A stretch of 34,296 bases of DNA from Streptomyces phyllanthi (GTDB taxonomy: Bacteria; Actinomycetota; Actinomycetes; Streptomycetales; Streptomycetaceae), in NCBI RefSeq assembly GCF_009377205.1, contig NZ_VJZE01000046.1, positions 1 through 34,296 on the forward strand. The letters run 5' to 3'. Both the position numbers and the translations under genes were made by a program. Numbering within the stretch: position 1 is the stretch's first letter; every line of letters begins with the position of its first letter. Below the pieces are notes generated by a model, which saw only the letters and a program-made list of their open reading frames with translations, did not search any database and had not been told where the DNA came from. This document shows, piece after piece, positions 16,392-23,984 of this stretch.

Positions 16392-17876
16392 TCACGTGCG
16401 TGCTTCCTCCAGGCTCAGTACGAAGGTGGCGCCGCCGCCCTCGGTGTCGTGCAGGCGGACCCGGCCGCCGTGGGCCTCCGCGATCGCCCGGACGATCGAC
16501 AGCCCGAGCCCCGCCCCCGAACCGCGGGCGCCGCGCCGGGCGGTCCCGCGCCGGAACCGCTCGAAGATCACGTCGGCGTCCTGAGGCTGGACACCGGGCC
16601 CCGAGTCGACGACGTACAGCTCGACGCCCGGGCCCTCGGCGCGGGAACCGATGCGGATGGTCTGCCCCGCCGTGGTGTGCTGTACGGCGTTCTGCGCGAG
16701 CTGGACCATCGCCTGGGTGATCCGCTGCGGGTCCAGCACGACTTCCGCGTCGGCGACTTCGGCGAGCTGCCAGTCGCGGTCGCCGAGCGTGCGGGCCTTG
16801 ACGTAGACATCGGCGGTGAGTTCGGCGAGCTGGACCGGCTCCGGGGTGACGAAGTCCGGGCGTTCGGCCTTGGCGAGCAGCAGCAGGTCCTCGACGATAC
16901 GGCTCATCCGGTCCAGTTCATCGGTGACCAGCCGGACGGTCTCCTCGCGCTCGGCGGGGTCGTCGCCCATCAGCTCCAGATGGCCGCGCACGATGGTGAT
17001 CGGGGTGCGCAGTTCATGGCCCGCGTCGTCGACGAACTCGCGCTGGGCGGCGAACGCGCGCTCCAGCCGGTTGAGCATCGCGTTGAACGTCTCGGCGAGC
17101 GCGGCCACGTCGTCCCGGCCGCGTACCGGGATACGGCGGGTGAGGTCCTGCTCGGTGAGCTGCGCGGCGGCGGCACGCACGAGCCGTACGGGCTTCAGGA
17201 TCCGGCCGGCCACCACCCAGGCGATGCCCGTCGTCATCAGCAGGGCGACCCCGGATATGGCGAGCAGGACGCGGAACACCTCGTTGGCGCGCTGCTGTTC
17301 ACGCCCCGGATGGAAGGCGACCACGAACGCCGCGTCCGGTTCGCTGCCGTAACGGGCGACGGCGACCTTGGCCCAGCGGATCTCTCCCGCCGCCCGGTGC
17401 AGGGTGCCGGTGGGGTGGGGCGAGTCGAAGATGCGCCGCCGGGCGTCGGAGTCCTTGTGCAGGGGCAGGCCGACCGGGATCTCGCGCTGCTGGATGATCT
17501 GCGTCGGACCCCGGCCCGCCCGGCCCACCAGGCCGATCAGCTCCTCGTCGGGATCGGCGTTCTGCCGTTCCAGGAAGACCCGCAGCAGCCGCGCCGGGTC
17601 GGTGAACGGACGGCCGGTCTCGGGGTCGACGCCCCGTGACTGGAGGTTGGTGAACTCGCCGGCCTCCTGGGAGAGCAGTCCGTTGATCCGCTGGTCGGCG
17701 TCCCGCAGCAGGATCGAGCGGGTGGTCGTCGCCACCGAGGCCAGCGCGACGGCCATCACCAGCAGCAGCCAGAGCAGGATGTGGACCCGGGCGGAGACCC
17801 GCGGGGGCACGCGATCAGCCGTCGTCGCCGGGTCCGTCGTCCCCCGCGTCCCCGCCTCGGTCGTCGTCATCGTCAT
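16392..17876 (-). CDS. Membrane sensor histidine kinase
   Basis: The 494-residue kinase has a first membrane helix at about 32-54 and an extracytoplasmic sensor region at about 55-190. A second helix lies at about 195-218, followed by a HAMP domain (about 218-272). The dimerisation/H-box reads DDAGHELRTPITIVRGHLE, with the phosphorylated His near residue 286. ATP-binding boxes are N (QLAQNAVQHTT), G1 (DSGPGVQPQD), F (IFERFRRGTARR) and G2 (GSGAGLGLSIV). I recognise no named sensor domain, so the ligand is unknown. The start is uncertain: ATG 17876 overlaps the preceding small gene by 62 nt, whereas an in-frame GTG at 17810 lies 4 nt after that gene's stop and would shorten the protein by 22 polar residues. 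Confidence 0.93.
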   Translation of the reverse strand: MTMTTTEAGTRGTTDPATTADRVPPRVSARVHILLWLLLVMAVALASVATTTRSILLRDADQRINGLLSQEAGEFTNLQSRGVDPETGRPFTDPARLLRVFLERQNADPDEELIGLVGRAGRGPTQIIQQREIPVGLPLHKDSDARRRIFDSPHPTGTLHRAAGEIRWAKVAVARYGSEPDAAFVVAFHPGREQQRANEVFRVLLAISGVALLMTTGIAWVVAGRILKPVRLVRAAAAQLTEQDLTRRIPVRGRDDVAALAETFNAMLNRLERAFAAQREFVDDAGHELRTPITIVRGHLELMGDDPAEREETVRLVTDELDRMSRIVEDLLLLAKAERPDFVTPEPVQLAELTADVYVKARTLGDRDWQLAEVADAEVVLDPQRITQAMVQLAQNAVQHTTAGQTIRIGSRAEGPGVELYVVDSGPGVQPQDADVIFERFRRGTARRGARGSGAGLGLSIVRAIAEAHGGRVRLHDTEGGGATFVLSLEEART

Positions 17877-18105
17877 CGCTCGCGGGGCTGTCGGTCACCG
17901 GAGGCCGTGACACGACCTCGTCGGTCGGTGTCGGCGTCTTCTGGGGCCGGGTCGGCGTCGGAGTGGGGGAACCGCTGTCGAGCTCCACCTTGGGCGGGAC
18001 CTTCGGCGGCTCCGGGCTGTCGGTGAGGGCGAAACTGGTCGCGGCGATCCCGAGGGGGATCACCACGACGGCGGCGAGGGCCGCGATACGGCGTGAGAAG
18101 ACCAT
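17815..18105 (-). CDS. Small secreted or membrane-anchored acidic protein
   Basis: The 96-residue product starts at ATG 18105 and reads MVFSRRIAALAAVVVIPLGI, a short basic N-terminus with one hydrophobic segment (signal peptide or anchor, about residues 5-27). The rest is extracellular and low-complexity: Pro/Thr-rich (SPTPTPTRPQKTPTPT), then an Asp-rich tail with six consecutive Asp residues. I recognise no domain. It is the first gene of the unit containing the histidine kinase and response regulator, and its 3' end overlaps or abuts the kinase start. A role as accessory or cation-binding partner of the kinase is inference. A longer frame upstream (to 18273) is less likely because it would run through the candidate operator. 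Confidence 0.7.
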   Translation of the reverse strand: MVFSRRIAALAAVVVIPLGIAATSFALTDSPEPPKVPPKVELDSGSPTPTPTRPQKTPTPTDEVVSRPPVTDSPASDDDDDDRGGDAGDDGPGDDG

Positions 18106-18139
18106 GGGCACGATCCTGCGCGGGGCGGGCGGAAGCGAG

Positions 18140-18185
18140 GATGAACCGAAGATGAGGAACTCTTCATCCAGGAACTCTTCCTCCA
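18140..18185. promoter_or_regulatory. Candidate response-regulator operator upstream of the peptide-kinase-regulator unit
   Basis: On the plus strand GATGAA-CCGAA-GATGAG (18140-18156) is an 11-bp-period direct repeat. It overlaps two copies of AGGAACTCTTC (18155-18165 and 18170-18180), 15 bp apart. The first 17 bp match the element at 15660-15676 at 13 positions. The element starts 35 nt from the start codon, compared with 34 nt at the permease gene. Confidence 0.5.
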
Positions 18186-18291
18186 AGGGGGCCGCAAGGT
18201 ACGGCCCTCGCAAGCGCCGCCCGAACCCCCGCACCGCACTCGGCGGCCGGCCACCCGTGACCCGCGTGAACAACCCTGCGGGTCAATGCGC

Positions 18292-18573
18292 CTAGCTGTC
18301 GAGCCCGATCGCGAACGCGGCCTCGAGGTCGTGCTGCGAGTACGCGCGGAACGCCACGTGCGTGTCCGTCGCCTCGACCCCGGGAATCTTGCTGATCTTG
18401 CCGGGGATGACATCGGCCAGGTCGTCGTGGGCCCTGACCCGGACCATCGCGATCAGGTCGTAGGTCCCCGTGACGGAGAACACCTCGCTGACGGAGTCCA
18501 GCGCGGCGATCGACTCGGCGATCTCGGGGATCCGGTCCACGCTGGTCTTGATGAGCACGATCGCGGTGATCAC
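18292..18573 (-). CDS. Stand-alone Lrp/AsnC ligand-binding (RAM) domain protein
   Basis: The 93-residue product reads MITAIVLIKTSVDRIPEIAE from GTG 18573. It consists only of the alpha-beta RAM domain of Lrp/AsnC regulators, with no helix-turn-helix. VSEVFSVTGTYDLIAMVRV and the C-terminal FRAYSQHDLEAAFAIGLD are typical. Such proteins bind amino acids or similar effectors and assemble into oligomers. AGGGAG lies about 10 nt upstream of GTG 18573, which supports this start over the longer frame to 18720, whose extra N-terminus is Pro/Arg-rich. It is transcribed in the same direction as the rhomboid gene, 64 nt downstream of it, so the two may share a transcript. Confidence 0.9.
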   Translation of the reverse strand: MITAIVLIKTSVDRIPEIAESIAALDSVSEVFSVTGTYDLIAMVRVRAHDDLADVIPGKISKIPGVEATDTHVAFRAYSQHDLEAAFAIGLDS

Positions 18574-18637
18574 GGCTGGTTTTCTCCCTCGGGGCCGACG
18601 CTGGGGCTGTTCTGGAGGCCGGTGCTGGGCTCTCACC

Positions 18638-19390
18638 TTACTCAGCATCGCCGGGGCGGGTCCTTTCGGCCGGGGGCCTGGGGGCCGTCCCCCGGGAGGA
18701 CACGGAACCCGGAGGGGCATACCGCACCCACGCGTAGGCGAACCCCAGCGCGAACCCCACGACGTGTGCCAGATAGGCGACCCCGGGACCCGGGGTGTCC
18801 CGGCCCGCCGCGAGCCACTGGAGCGTGACCCAGAACGGCAGGGTCACCCACGCGGGAAGGCGCAGAGGGAGAAAGAACAGGAACGGGAAGAGGCTCGTGA
18901 CCCGCGCTTTGGGGAACAAGTAGAGAAAGGCGCCGAGGACCGCGGAGATCGCCCCGGACGCCCCGACCAGCGTCTGCGACGACGCGGCGTTCGCGGCCGC
19001 GTATCCCAGCAGGGCGAGGTATCCGCAGCCCACGTAGAAGAGGGCGAACTCGATATGGCCCATCCGCTCCTCGGCCATCGCCCCGAAGACATAGAGGAAC
19101 AGCATGTTGCCGAGGAGGTGCAGCCAGCTCCCGTGGATGAACAGCGCGGTCACGGGGGTGAGCGCGGCACGCGCGTCGGCGCTGAGCAGTTCGACCGGTA
19201 CGACGCCCCAGCGCCCGAAGTACGCCCGCTGGGCGGTGACCAGCTCGGCCCCGGTGCCGTAGGCGGCGTTCATCCCGGAGGCCGGGCCGATCAGGAACAT
19301 CACACAGCAGAAGCCGATCAGCCCGTATGTCACCGGCGCCGACTGCCCCCGCACCGCTCGGTCTGCCAGCGCGCTCCACTTGCCGGTCAT
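18638..19390 (-). CDS. Rhomboid-family intramembrane serine protease
   Basis: The 250-residue membrane protein has about six helices and the rhomboid catalytic features: HGSWLHLLGNMLFLYVFG (oxyanion Asn95), nucleophile Ser145 in VGASGAISAVLGA, and catalytic His209 in AYLAHVVGFALGF. Rhomboids cleave membrane-protein substrates within or near their transmembrane segments; the substrate is not inferable. ATG 19390 was chosen because the protein then begins MTGKWSALADRAVRG just before the first helix; the longer frame up to 19516 adds an Arg/Pro-rich stretch with no family resemblance. It is divergent from the CxxC protein gene at 19543. Confidence 0.92.
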   Translation of the reverse strand: MTGKWSALADRAVRGQSAPVTYGLIGFCCVMFLIGPASGMNAAYGTGAELVTAQRAYFGRWGVVPVELLSADARAALTPVTALFIHGSWLHLLGNMLFLYVFGAMAEERMGHIEFALFYVGCGYLALLGYAAANAASSQTLVGASGAISAVLGAFLYLFPKARVTSLFPFLFFLPLRLPAWVTLPFWVTLQWLAAGRDTPGPGVAYLAHVVGFALGFAYAWVRYAPPGSVSSRGTAPRPPAERTRPGDAE

Positions 19391-19542
19391 GCACAGAGCA
19401 TGACGTAACGGGAGTGAACGGTACGGACCGCCTCGCCGTTGTGGCCGGGCAGGCGTCGAGTACCCGCCAGGCCGTAGGGTTACGAGCCACACGCACCAGG
19501 GAAACTGGCGCATCACGGAGACTGGAAGGAAGAGCGGCCAAG

Positions 19543-19785
19543 ATGACGACGGTTCCCCCGCCGACGGACACCACCCGCTGGCGCTGCACGCTCTGCGGCA
19601 ACCTCACGCGTTTCGACGTGACCCGCTCGTCGAAGGTCGTCGAGTACGTGCACCTCGATCTGGCCGGGGAGCCGAAGGTCGAGGAGCGCGAGGTGCTCAG
19701 TGAGACCATCGAGTCGGTCCGCTGCCGCTGGTGCAACGCCGTGGACCAGGTGGAACTCGTGGACAGGCCGGGCGCCGACTCCTGA
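19543..19785 (+). CDS. Small CxxC protein (putative zinc ribbon)
   Basis: The 80-residue protein has two paired-cysteine knuckles, WRCTLCGNLTRFDV (about residues 14-17) and VRCRWCNAVDQVE (about 60-63), separated by a beta-rich segment. This suits a single zinc ribbon. No enzymatic motif is present. ATG 19543 is preceded by GGAAGGAAG about 10 nt upstream. I recognise it as a conserved actinomycete small protein but know no assigned function. A NYN-domain gene follows 53 nt downstream on the same strand, possibly in the same transcript. Confidence 0.8.
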   Translation: MTTVPPPTDTTRWRCTLCGNLTRFDVTRSSKVVEYVHLDLAGEPKVEEREVLSETIESVRCRWCNAVDQVELVDRPGADS

Positions 19786-19838
19786 GGGGAGCGGGCACGC
19801 ACAGGTGATCCCTCCGGGGATCCCGCACAGGTATTGGG

Positions 19839-21194
19839 GTGACGATGGTGGAGACCGCAGGCGGGGGGCCGGGCGACGGCACCGCTGAGGCGCTCGACCG
19901 TCCCCTGCCCGAAGGCGTGCGCCGACGTGTCGTGCAGATCGTCGCCGACGGTTTCGGCGGGTTGACCCTCGCGGAACTGCCCACGCAGCTGAGGCAGTAC
20001 GCCCGGTTCGCCCCGAACCGCCGGGCCAAGTTCGCGGGCAACGCCATGGCGGCGGCGCTGGAGGGCGACACCCTGTTCCGGCAGCGCATCGGGGAGCGCC
20101 TCAGAGAGGCCCAGCCCGAGCTCGCCGGCGCCCTCGACGCGGGCTCACCGCCACCGGCCGCGGACCCGCTGGACGTGGCGGCCGCGGCCTATGTGCTGCG
20201 CCCCACGGGCTGGGTGAAGCTGGTCACCGCAGCCGGCGAGGAGGCCCAGCGGGCGGACGCCGAGCGCCACGACGAGGAGAGCCGCGCGGAGCTGGAGCGG
20301 CTGCGCGCGGAGCTCGCGGAGGCCCGCGGCCAGACGAAGACCGAGACCGAGCGGCTGCGCGCGGAGCTGGAGACGGCCAGGAAGGAGGCCGAGTCCCTGC
20401 ACCGCAAACTGCGCGCCGCGCTCAGCGACGTCAAGCGCGGCGAGGCCGCGATGCGCAAGGTGCAGAGCGAGGTCGAGTCCGTGCGCGCCGAGGGCCAGGC
20501 CCAGGTGTCGGCCGCCGAGAGCGAGACCCGGCGGCTCAAGGCGCGGCTCGGCGAGGTGGAGGCCACCCTGGAGGCCACCCGCAGGGCGGCGCGCGAGGGA
20601 CGCAGCGTGGAGGACATGCGCGTACGGCTGCTCCTGGACACCGTCCTTGACGCGGCCCAGGGGCTGCGGCGGGAGCTGGCGCTGCCGCCGGTGTCCGTAC
20701 GGCCCGCAGAGACCGTGGACGCGGTGGAACCGGGACGGATGACCCCGAAGGACATCGCCGCCCGCGCGCTGTCCGAGAGCGACCCCGCGATCCTGGACCA
20801 GTTGCTCGCGCTGCCGCAGGCGCATCTCGTGGTCGACGGCTACAACGTCACCAAGACCGGCTATCCGCAGATGCCCCTGGAGAAGCAGCGCCTGAGGCTG
20901 CTCGGGCAGCTCTCGCAGCTGGCCGCGCAGACGAACGCGGAAGTGACGTGCGTCTTCGACGGTGCCGAGCTGGCCGCGCCGGTGCTGCTCGCGCCGCCGC
21001 GCGGGGTGCGGGTGCTGTTCTCCAAACCGGGCGTCACCGCCGACGAGTTGATCCGCCAGCTGGTGCGCGCCGAACCGCCCGGGCGTCCGGTCATCGTCGC
21101 CTCCACCGACCGCGAGGTGGCCGACGGCGTGGCCAAGGCCGGGGCGCGGCCCGTGGCTTCGGCGGTGCTGCTGAAGCGCTTCTCGCGCGGCTGA
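19839..21194 (+). CDS. NYN-domain (PIN-like) protein with long coiled coil
   Basis: The 451-residue protein has three parts. An N-terminal helical region covers about residues 20-125. A highly charged Glu/Arg/Ala coiled coil runs from about 135 to 260. The C-terminal YacP/NYN nuclease-like domain (about 325-450) has the acidic motifs LVVDGYNVTKTGYP (Asp333), CVFDGAE and IVASTDREVADGV. NYN domains belong to the PIN-like RNase superfamily, and RNA cleavage or binding is the likely role, unproven here. The start is ambiguous: GTG 19839, ATG 19845 and GTG 19848 are in frame and the ribosome-binding site is weak. The preceding gene encodes a zinc-ribbon-like protein. Confidence 0.88.
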   Translation: MTMVETAGGGPGDGTAEALDRPLPEGVRRRVVQIVADGFGGLTLAELPTQLRQYARFAPNRRAKFAGNAMAAALEGDTLFRQRIGERLREAQPELAGALDAGSPPPAADPLDVAAAAYVLRPTGWVKLVTAAGEEAQRADAERHDEESRAELERLRAELAEARGQTKTETERLRAELETARKEAESLHRKLRAALSDVKRGEAAMRKVQSEVESVRAEGQAQVSAAESETRRLKARLGEVEATLEATRRAAREGRSVEDMRVRLLLDTVLDAAQGLRRELALPPVSVRPAETVDAVEPGRMTPKDIAARALSESDPAILDQLLALPQAHLVVDGYNVTKTGYPQMPLEKQRLRLLGQLSQLAAQTNAEVTCVFDGAELAAPVLLAPPRGVRVLFSKPGVTADELIRQLVRAEPPGRPVIVASTDREVADGVAKAGARPVASAVLLKRFSRG

Positions 21195-21586
21195 GGCACA
21201 TTCCCCGCAAAACGGGCCTCTCGCGAGGCCGCCCGATGGCTGGATCTCACCCCTCCTCCCGACCGCTTCTGAACGCTCGGCCTTTCCGGTCCGTACACCC
21301 CATGGATCACCTAAGCCCCAAGCGCAACGTACGAAGCGAAATGCCCGAATTGGCGAAACCTTCACGCAACGTAGCGTCAGGGCTTCGTCACCGCATGTGA
21401 GTTGAGGGCAAAGAATGCTCTCCATGACATAGATTTTTCACGTGAGGATTTGATCTGATCACAAGAAGGTCACTAGGGTCTGGCCACGCACCTCCGCTCG
21501 GGTGATCGCTCATGAGGAGTGACGGTGGAGGGGCACCGCCCACCGGCGTGTCGGTAGGCGGCTGGAGGAAGAAGGAGCTCGCCTCC
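21195..21586 (+). other. Long 5' region upstream of the first NlpC/P60 gene
   Basis: This 392-bp gap holds no convincing gene. It is less GC-rich than its surroundings in the 21300-21480 stretch. Visible signals are a sigma-E-like pair, GCGAAACC (21353-21360) and CGTC (21375-21378), and a HrdB-like promoter at 21450-21479. A frame that opens at ATG 21512 runs into the hydrolase gene. I looked for the c-di-AMP (ydaO) riboswitch that precedes some actinomycete cell-wall hydrolase genes and did not find its core. Confidence 0.5.
21450..21479 (+). promoter_or_regulatory. HrdB-like promoter for the first NlpC/P60 gene
   Basis: TTGATC (21450-21455) and TAGGGT (21474-21479) are separated by 18 nt, a good match to the actinomycete housekeeping promoter. 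The predicted transcription start near 21486 would give a leader of about 100 nt before GTG 21587. Confidence 0.5.
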
Positions 21587-22621
21587 GTGGCGTCCCACCG
21601 TCGACCGAAGCAGCCGAACCGCGCACGTGTGACCGTGCTCACCACCGCCGCTGCCGCTGCCGTGGCCCTGACCTCGCAGGCCGCGAACGCCGCGCCCAGC
21701 GAGAAGCCGAGCAAGGACGAGGTCAAGTCCAAGGTCGACAGGCTCTACGAAGAGGCGGAGAAGGCCACCGAGAAGTACAACGGGGCCAAGGAGAAGCAGG
21801 AGAAGCTCCAGAAGGAGATCTCCACCCTCCAGGACAACGTCGCCCGTGGCCAGGAGGACCTCAACAAGCTCCGCGAGGGCATCGGCCTCGCGGCCAGTGC
21901 CCAGTACCGCACCGGTGGCATCGACTCCTCCGTCCAGCTCTTCCTCTCCTCCGACCCGGACGACTACCTCGACAAGGCGTCCACGCTGGACCAGTTGAGC
22001 GCCCAGCAGGTCGAGTCGCTCAAGAAGATCCAGGAGAAGCAGCGCTCGCTCGCCCAGCAGCGCCAGGAGGCCTCCGAGAAGCTCGAGGACCTCGCCGACA
22101 CCCGCGAGACCCTGGGCAAGAAGAAGAAGGAGGTTCAGGCCAAGCTCGCGCAGGCCCAGAAGCTCCTCAACTCCCTGACGGCCGCCGAGAAGGCGGCCCT
22201 CGACGCCGCCGACGAACGCGCCAGCCGCGAGAGCCAGCGTGACGCCCTCGGCGGCGGCGGTTCCGCCGCGAGCGGACGTGCCGCCGAGGCCTATGCCGCC
22301 GCCCAGAGCCAGATCGGCAAGCCGTACGTCTACGGTGCCTCCGGCCCCAGCTCCTACGACTGCTCGGGCCTCACCTCCTGGGCCTACGCCCAGGCCGGCG
22401 TCGCCATCCCGCGCACCTCGCAGGCCCAGGCCAGCGCGGGTACGCGCATCTACTCGCAGAGCGAGCTCAAGGTCGGCGACCTGGTCATCTTCTACGGCGA
22501 CCTGCACCACGTCGGCTTCTACGCGGGCAACGGCCAGGTGCTGCACGCGCCCCGCACCGGCACGGTCGTCCGCTACGAGTCGATCAACAACATGCCGTTC
22601 CAGTTCGGCGTCCGGATCTGA
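21587..22621 (+). CDS. Secreted NlpC/P60 peptidoglycan endopeptidase, paralogue 1
   Basis: The 344-residue protein has a signal peptide (basic MASHRRPKQPNRARV, hydrophobic core, cleavage near AANAA). A long coiled coil follows (about 45-215), rich in Lys/Glu/Gln, with AQYRTGGIDSSVQLFLSSD at its centre. A C-terminal NlpC/P60 domain lies at about 230-344. The catalytic triad is Cys259 (YDCSGLTSWAY), His308 (HHVGFYAGNG) and His320 (LHAPRTG). Family members cut the D-iGlu-diaminopimelate bond of stem peptides, and the coiled coil resembles the autoinhibitory region of RipA/RipC-type enzymes. GTG 21587 has AAGGAG 9 nt upstream. A paralogue follows directly. Confidence 0.93.
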   Translation: MASHRRPKQPNRARVTVLTTAAAAAVALTSQAANAAPSEKPSKDEVKSKVDRLYEEAEKATEKYNGAKEKQEKLQKEISTLQDNVARGQEDLNKLREGIGLAASAQYRTGGIDSSVQLFLSSDPDDYLDKASTLDQLSAQQVESLKKIQEKQRSLAQQRQEASEKLEDLADTRETLGKKKKEVQAKLAQAQKLLNSLTAAEKAALDAADERASRESQRDALGGGGSAASGRAAEAYAAAQSQIGKPYVYGASGPSSYDCSGLTSWAYAQAGVAIPRTSQAQASAGTRIYSQSELKVGDLVIFYGDLHHVGFYAGNGQVLHAPRTGTVVRYESINNMPFQFGVRI

Positions 22622-22654
22622 CCCCGGCGGTCTCCGCGACCCGAATGTCCCCGT

Positions 22655-22688
22655 AGCCCGGCCGGTCACACACCGTGATGGCCGGGCT
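22655..22688 (+). terminator. Hairpin after the first NlpC/P60 gene
   Basis: AGCCCGGCC (22655-22663) pairs with GGCCGGGCT (22680-22688), and an inner TCAC/GTGA pair extends the stem. It lies 33 nt after the stop codon and has no U tract. Confidence 0.7.
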
Positions 22689-22822
22689 CCGCTCTGAGCC
22701 CCTCCAAGATCGGCCGCCATACCGTCCGAACGGGCGAATTGCGGCAGCCCGCACACACCCCGTGCCCCGCTGATGACCTGGTTCTGAGGCGGGGCGTCAC
22801 GCTGTGTGCCCGCCGAGCGCCT

Positions 22823-22852
22823 TTGGCCGGTGCGTGGTCGCACGGTTACTGT
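22823..22852 (+). promoter_or_regulatory. Candidate promoter for the second NlpC/P60 gene
   Basis: TTGGCC (22823-22828) and TACTGT (22847-22852) have an 18-nt spacer, the same as the promoter at 21450. The predicted start near 22859 gives a leader of about 60 nt. The rest of the 296-bp gap (22622-22917) holds only the upstream terminator and no gene that I can support. Confidence 0.4.
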
Positions 22853-22917
22853 CTGGCCTCGTTTCCCGACATCGCGGAAACCGTCCATGCCAGCCAGTGA
22901 AGGGAGAGCGGCTTCCC

Positions 22918-23940
22918 GTGGGGTCCCACCGCCGTCTTGTACCGTCCGGGTTCGACCGGGGCGCCAGCGCCGCGGTCTGCGTGCTGTCCGCCGCGGCCGC
23001 CGCCTTCGGAGCCGTACCGGCCGGGCCGGCCTCCGCCGCGCCCACCGACGACACCCGTGCCGACGTGGACCGTCTCTACGAGCAGGCCGAGCGGGCCACC
23101 GAGGCGTACAACGAGGCCGACGAGCGTGCCGACGCGCTGCGCGAGCAGGTCGGCTCCGCACAGGACCGGATCGCCCGCAAGCAGGAGCGCATCAACCGTA
23201 TGCGGGAGGCGCTCGGCGCGCTCGCGGGCGCCCAGTACCGCAGCGGCGGGATCGAGCCCTCGCTCACCCTGCTGCTCTCCAAGGACCCCGAGGACTACCT
23301 CGACAGAGCCGCCGCCCTCGACCGGATCAGCGCCCACCACGCCGAGGAGCTCGACGACCTCCGGCGCGCCATGCGCGACCTCGCCCGGCAGCGCGCGGGG
23401 GTCACCGGCAAGCTGGAGGAGCTGGAGAGGAGCCGCACGGCCGTCGCGCGGCACAAGCGCACCGTCGAGCGGAAGCTGGCCAGGGCCCGGCAGCTGCTCA
23501 ACTCCCTCCCGGACGACGAGCGCGCCGCCTACGACCGGGCCTCCCGCACCGGCCGCGCGGACCTGCCCGGCCCCGGCACCGCCGTCGCGCCGGACGACCG
23601 CGCGGCCGCCGCCCTCGCCGCCGCCCGCTCCGCCCTCGGCAAGCCCTATGTGTGGGGCGCCAACGGGCCCGGCGGCTTCGACTGCTCGGGCCTCGTGCAG
23701 TGGTCGTACGCCCAGGCCGGTACGGGGCTCCCGCGCACCTCGCAGGCCCAGCGGCACGCCGGCCGCCAGGTGCCGCTGTCCGAGGCGCGCCCCGGCGACC
23801 TGGTCCTCTACCGGGACGACGCCAGCCATGTCGGCATGTACGCGGGCAACGGCCAGGTGATCCACGCCCCGTACCCGGGCGCCCCCGTCCGCTACGACCC
23901 CGTCGACATGATGCCGGTCTCCTCGGTCACCCGGGTCTGA
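22918..23940 (+). CDS. Secreted NlpC/P60 peptidoglycan endopeptidase, paralogue 2
   Basis: The 340-residue protein repeats the architecture of its upstream neighbour. It has a signal peptide starting MGSHRRLVPSGF with cleavage near ASAAP, a coiled coil with AQYRSGGIEPSLTLLLSKD, and an NlpC/P60 domain. The triad is Cys256 (FDCSGLVQWSY), His304 (ASHVGMYAGNG) and His316 (IHAPYPG). The two proteins align end to end, so they arose by tandem duplication; this copy is richer in Arg where the first uses Lys. GTG 22918 is preceded by AGGGAG (22901-22906). The promoter and terminator signals between the copies suggest separate transcription. Confidence 0.93.
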   Translation: MGSHRRLVPSGFDRGASAAVCVLSAAAAAFGAVPAGPASAAPTDDTRADVDRLYEQAERATEAYNEADERADALREQVGSAQDRIARKQERINRMREALGALAGAQYRSGGIEPSLTLLLSKDPEDYLDRAAALDRISAHHAEELDDLRRAMRDLARQRAGVTGKLEELERSRTAVARHKRTVERKLARARQLLNSLPDDERAAYDRASRTGRADLPGPGTAVAPDDRAAAALAAARSALGKPYVWGANGPGGFDCSGLVQWSYAQAGTGLPRTSQAQRHAGRQVPLSEARPGDLVLYRDDASHVGMYAGNGQVIHAPYPGAPVRYDPVDMMPVSSVTRV

Positions 23941-23984
23941 ACGGGCGTACGCCACGGGCCGCGGGCCACCGTACGATCGGGAAG

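Noticed and set aside
18574..18720. N-terminal extension of the RAM-domain protein
   Set aside because: The added residues are Pro/Arg-rich and overlap the rhomboid 3' end. GTG 18573 has a good ribosome-binding site and opens directly on the conserved fold.
21195..21586. c-di-AMP (ydaO) riboswitch upstream of the first NlpC/P60 gene
   Set aside because: I looked for it because some actinomycete cell-wall hydrolase genes have one, but the conserved core segments are not present.
22806..23984. Continuous frame joining a long upstream stretch to the metallopeptidase
   Set aside because: The upstream part is the +1 shadow of the second NlpC/P60 gene. The lipoprotein signal begins at GTG 23985.
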